From Anaerolineales bacterium (GTDB lineage: Bacteria; Chloroflexota; Anaerolineae; Anaerolineales; Anaerolineaceae): 64,000 bases of DNA. Within the stretch, counting starts at the first letter, position 1. Every line of letters starts with the position of its first letter. The stretch is from contig JAGVAB010000029.1 of NCBI GenBank assembly GCA_020060485.1, positions 1 to 64,000 of the forward strand, read 5' to 3'. A program made the translations under genes and the position numbers. Positions 62,409 through 64,000 of this stretch are shown here, piece by piece. The notes beneath the pieces were generated by a model. That model worked only from the letters and a program-made list of their open reading frames with translations. It was not told the origin of the DNA and searched no databases.

Positions 62409-63761
62409 TTATTTGGCTGGCCGCCAGCCATTTTTTTCAGCTTCCTTTGTTGTGCAGAACCATCTTTCGCCTGTGCTGGCATTGATGATCGTACCATCGT
62501 ACCATTCGCTGCCTGGCAGGTGGTAGATCTTTTCCCCCTGGTTGTTGATGTTGCCTTTTATTTCGCATCCCGGAAGTTTTTGTTTACAGCCAAACGGGCA
62601 TTCAGCGGCAATTTTTGGGGTGGGAGTGCGGGTGGCAGGAGATGGCGATGCAGCAGTAAGCGGGATATTTTTCCATAATCCCTTGTTGTTCAAACGGGCA
62701 GCTTCCTGGGCAGCATAAAACAGATCAGCGCAAGCAATATCGGGCGGGAAGGTTACTGCGTGAGCGAAGCCTTCATTGATCAGGGCGTGGTTGACAAATA
62801 CATCATCAACCAGCACATAGCGCAGCAAACGGCCATATTGGTCTGTGTTGGAAATATCCTTGATCAAGGTTACCGATTGATCCTTCACAAGTTCGGCGTT
62901 GCGCTGGGTGGCCTCCTGAGAGAAGTATTCACGCGGTTTGCTGCCCAGTCCGGTCTCAGGGGTGTCAATGCCGATATAACGAACCGAATACTGCTTGCCA
63001 TTGTATTCGATATCAATTGTATCGCCATCGACAACCCGGATCACTTTGGCGATGACCCTTTCGGTGTTTTGGGGCAGGCAGACAAAATCGGCCATGCTGG
63101 AAGGCGAGGAGGGAATGTTGAGGATGCGCGTTTGCACCGGAACCGGGGTGCGGGAGTCTCCGGGGTTGGCTGTGATCGAGAGAGGCAAAGTGACAGGTTC
63201 GCCTGATACGGCCTCCTCGCTGGAAAGGATAATCGTCTGCATGGGTTGAAGATAGGATGGAGTGGCGGTTTGCAAATCAAAAAAAGCGGCAATTTGGGGC
63301 AGAAAAGCGGGGTTTTGACCAATAAGAAATATCCCGCCAAGCCCAAGCAGTGCGACAAGGGCCAGCCCTGCCAGCCCCAGGCGGAGGAATACTTTTGCCG
63401 GTTGGCGCAATGCAGACCCGCCCAGCTCATCTTCTTGCTCGTCCGGCGCAGATTCCGAAGGTGATGTTGTGGCTTGGGGAAGAGCAGGGACCGACTGGCT
63501 GACGGTTGGGGGCGGAGTGTATTGCTTGCCCTGCAGTCGAGCCAATTGCTTTTGAGCGGCCTGGTTTTGAGGGTTAATGGAAAGCACCTTGTTGAGACAT
63601 CTGATTTGGTTGGCAGGTTTGGTGTAGGTGGCAGCAAGCCAGTACCAGGCGACTTCATCTGCCGGATTAACTTTGATGGCTTCCCTGAAGATCAATTGGG
63701 CTTTGTGCTTGCTGCCAGCTTTGAAGAGCTTAATGCCTTGTTGGGTTAGTTTACTGGTCAC
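62409..63761 (-). CDS. membrane-anchored TPR, thermonuclease and sunset-domain protein
   Basis: 450 aa with a GTG start and AAGG 6 nt upstream. Order: TPR-like helices (5-75), Pro/Ser-rich linker, membrane helix (124-147), linker, staphylococcal-nuclease domain (235-365) with VDGDT (245-248), R261 and E269 in RYIGIDTPE and R311 in YGRLLRYV, i.e. all the catalytic positions of Snc; Pro/Thr linker with a CPFGC motif; C-terminal sunset domain (399-447, CEIKGNI...EKIYHLPGSEWY...GERWFCT..EA...GW). The nuclease would be outside the cell and the TPR part inside. It may scavenge extracellular nucleic acids. Confidence 0.88.
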   Translation of the reverse strand: MTSKLTQQGIKLFKAGSKHKAQLIFREAIKVNPADEVAWYWLAATYTKPANQIRCLNKVLSINPQNQAAQKQLARLQGKQYTPPPTVSQSVPALPQATTSPSESAPDEQEDELGGSALRQPAKVFLRLGLAGLALVALLGLGGIFLIGQNPAFLPQIAAFFDLQTATPSYLQPMQTIILSSEEAVSGEPVTLPLSITANPGDSRTPVPVQTRILNIPSSPSSMADFVCLPQNTERVIAKVIRVVDGDTIDIEYNGKQYSVRYIGIDTPETGLGSKPREYFSQEATQRNAELVKDQSVTLIKDISNTDQYGRLLRYVLVDDVFVNHALINEGFAHAVTFPPDIACADLFYAAQEAARLNNKGLWKNIPLTAASPSPATRTPTPKIAAECPFGCKQKLPGCEIKGNINNQGEKIYHLPGSEWYDGTIINASTGERWFCTTKEAEKNGWRPAK

Positions 63762-63796
63762 AGTATGCCTTGCCTGCTCCGAGATGCTCGCCAGAA

Positions 63797-64000
63797 TTAA
63801 AGAATGGTGAATTGGCTGTAGTGATAGGTGATCTTGCCATCCAGAGTTCCGAGGGTGTCATTACCGTTATTGACCCTGCGGGTTGGTGAGGTGGCTTTCC
63901 ATGCAAATTTCCACGATGTTCCACTGCCAGAGAAACTATCGAGGGAAAAAACGGCGTTTGGCAACAATTGATTGAAAAAGGTGGAGAACCAGCTGCGCAG
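63797..64000 (-). CDS. C-terminal fragment of a gene cut by the window edge
   Basis: On the minus strand an open frame from the right edge to a TAA at 63797-63799 gives 67 residues, including NQLLPNAVFSLDSFSGSG, WKFAWKATSP and a C-terminal DGKITYHYSQFTIL. The end resembles small SnoaL/NTF2-like folds, where a final beta-strand pattern of this kind is usual, but no residues are diagnostic. It precedes the nuclease gene on the same strand by 35 nt and may share its transcript. Confidence 0.5.
   Translation of the reverse strand: MRSWFSTFFNQLLPNAVFSLDSFSGSGTSWKFAWKATSPTRRVNNGNDTLGTLDGKITYHYSQFTIL

Noticed and set aside
1..64000. tRNA, rRNA, CRISPR arrays, IS elements or att sites
   Set aside because: I looked for cloverleaf ends with CCA, direct repeat-spacer patterns, transposase motifs and paired terminal repeats in the intergenic gaps and found none. 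Weak cases could be missed without a covariance search.

Overview
The window looks like a piece of a Chloroflexota chromosome, most likely class Anaerolineae. The reasons are: two DUF2298 'YYYxG' membrane proteins; a mevalonate kinase next to an isopentenyl phosphate kinase; a topoisomerase I that begins with a DUF5679 zinc ribbon; Pro/Thr-rich lipoproteins; and frequent TTG starts. This taxonomic call is inference from gene content, because no rRNA gene is present. Coding density is high, and I found no tRNA, rRNA, CRISPR array, insertion sequence or phage gene.

Layout. 306-3566: a tight trio of a 51-aa membrane peptide, a methyltransferase with a kinase-like N-terminus and a membrane phosphoesterase. 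3860-4939: an unknown protein with a PRTase-like motif, flanked by two copies of one palindrome. 5053-12272 (minus): two M23 lipoproteins around a TolB-like propeller, then a lipobox-bearing hybrid histidine kinase whose receiver domain has lost its phospho-acceptor Asp. 12576-13895 (minus): a DUF1015 gene behind a leader with two terminator-like hairpins. 14281-21487: an SRP/ribosome/topoisomerase operon, ffh-rpsP-khpA-rimM-dprA-manC-topA. 21642-22634: an unknown two-helix protein. 22701-28340 (minus): fprA, greA, dNTPase, isopentenyl phosphate kinase, mevalonate kinase and a UbiA prenyltransferase. 28422-30562: an AT-rich insert with one polytopic membrane protein and a frameshifted RHS remnant. 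30563-33354: tlyA and lepA.

33351-49685 is a long envelope-glycan region. It holds a flippase-like UPF0104 protein, a nucleotide-sugar epimerase, a GT4 glycosyltransferase and a methyltransferase. These are followed by four very large polytopic proteins: two GT-C glycosyltransferases, a 1821-aa GT-C/DUF2298 fusion and a separate 860-aa DUF2298 paralogue. 49728-64000 returns to housekeeping: cmk, a secernin-like peptidase, a polytopic sensor kinase, rpoC without rpoB, gyrA, a TPR-nuclease-sunset protein and a gene cut by the right edge.

Working together: the mevalonate kinase and isopentenyl phosphate kinase would supply isoprenoid precursors, and the UbiA enzyme uses polyprenyl phosphates. 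Polyprenyl-linked sugars are the usual donors of GT-C enzymes such as those at 37-50 kb, so the window may carry both supply and use of lipid-linked sugars (inference). Regulation visible in the sequence includes sigma70-type promoters, several strong intrinsic terminators, and five genes with no Shine-Dalgarno but a TANNNT box exactly 6 nt before the start codon, which suggests leaderless transcripts.
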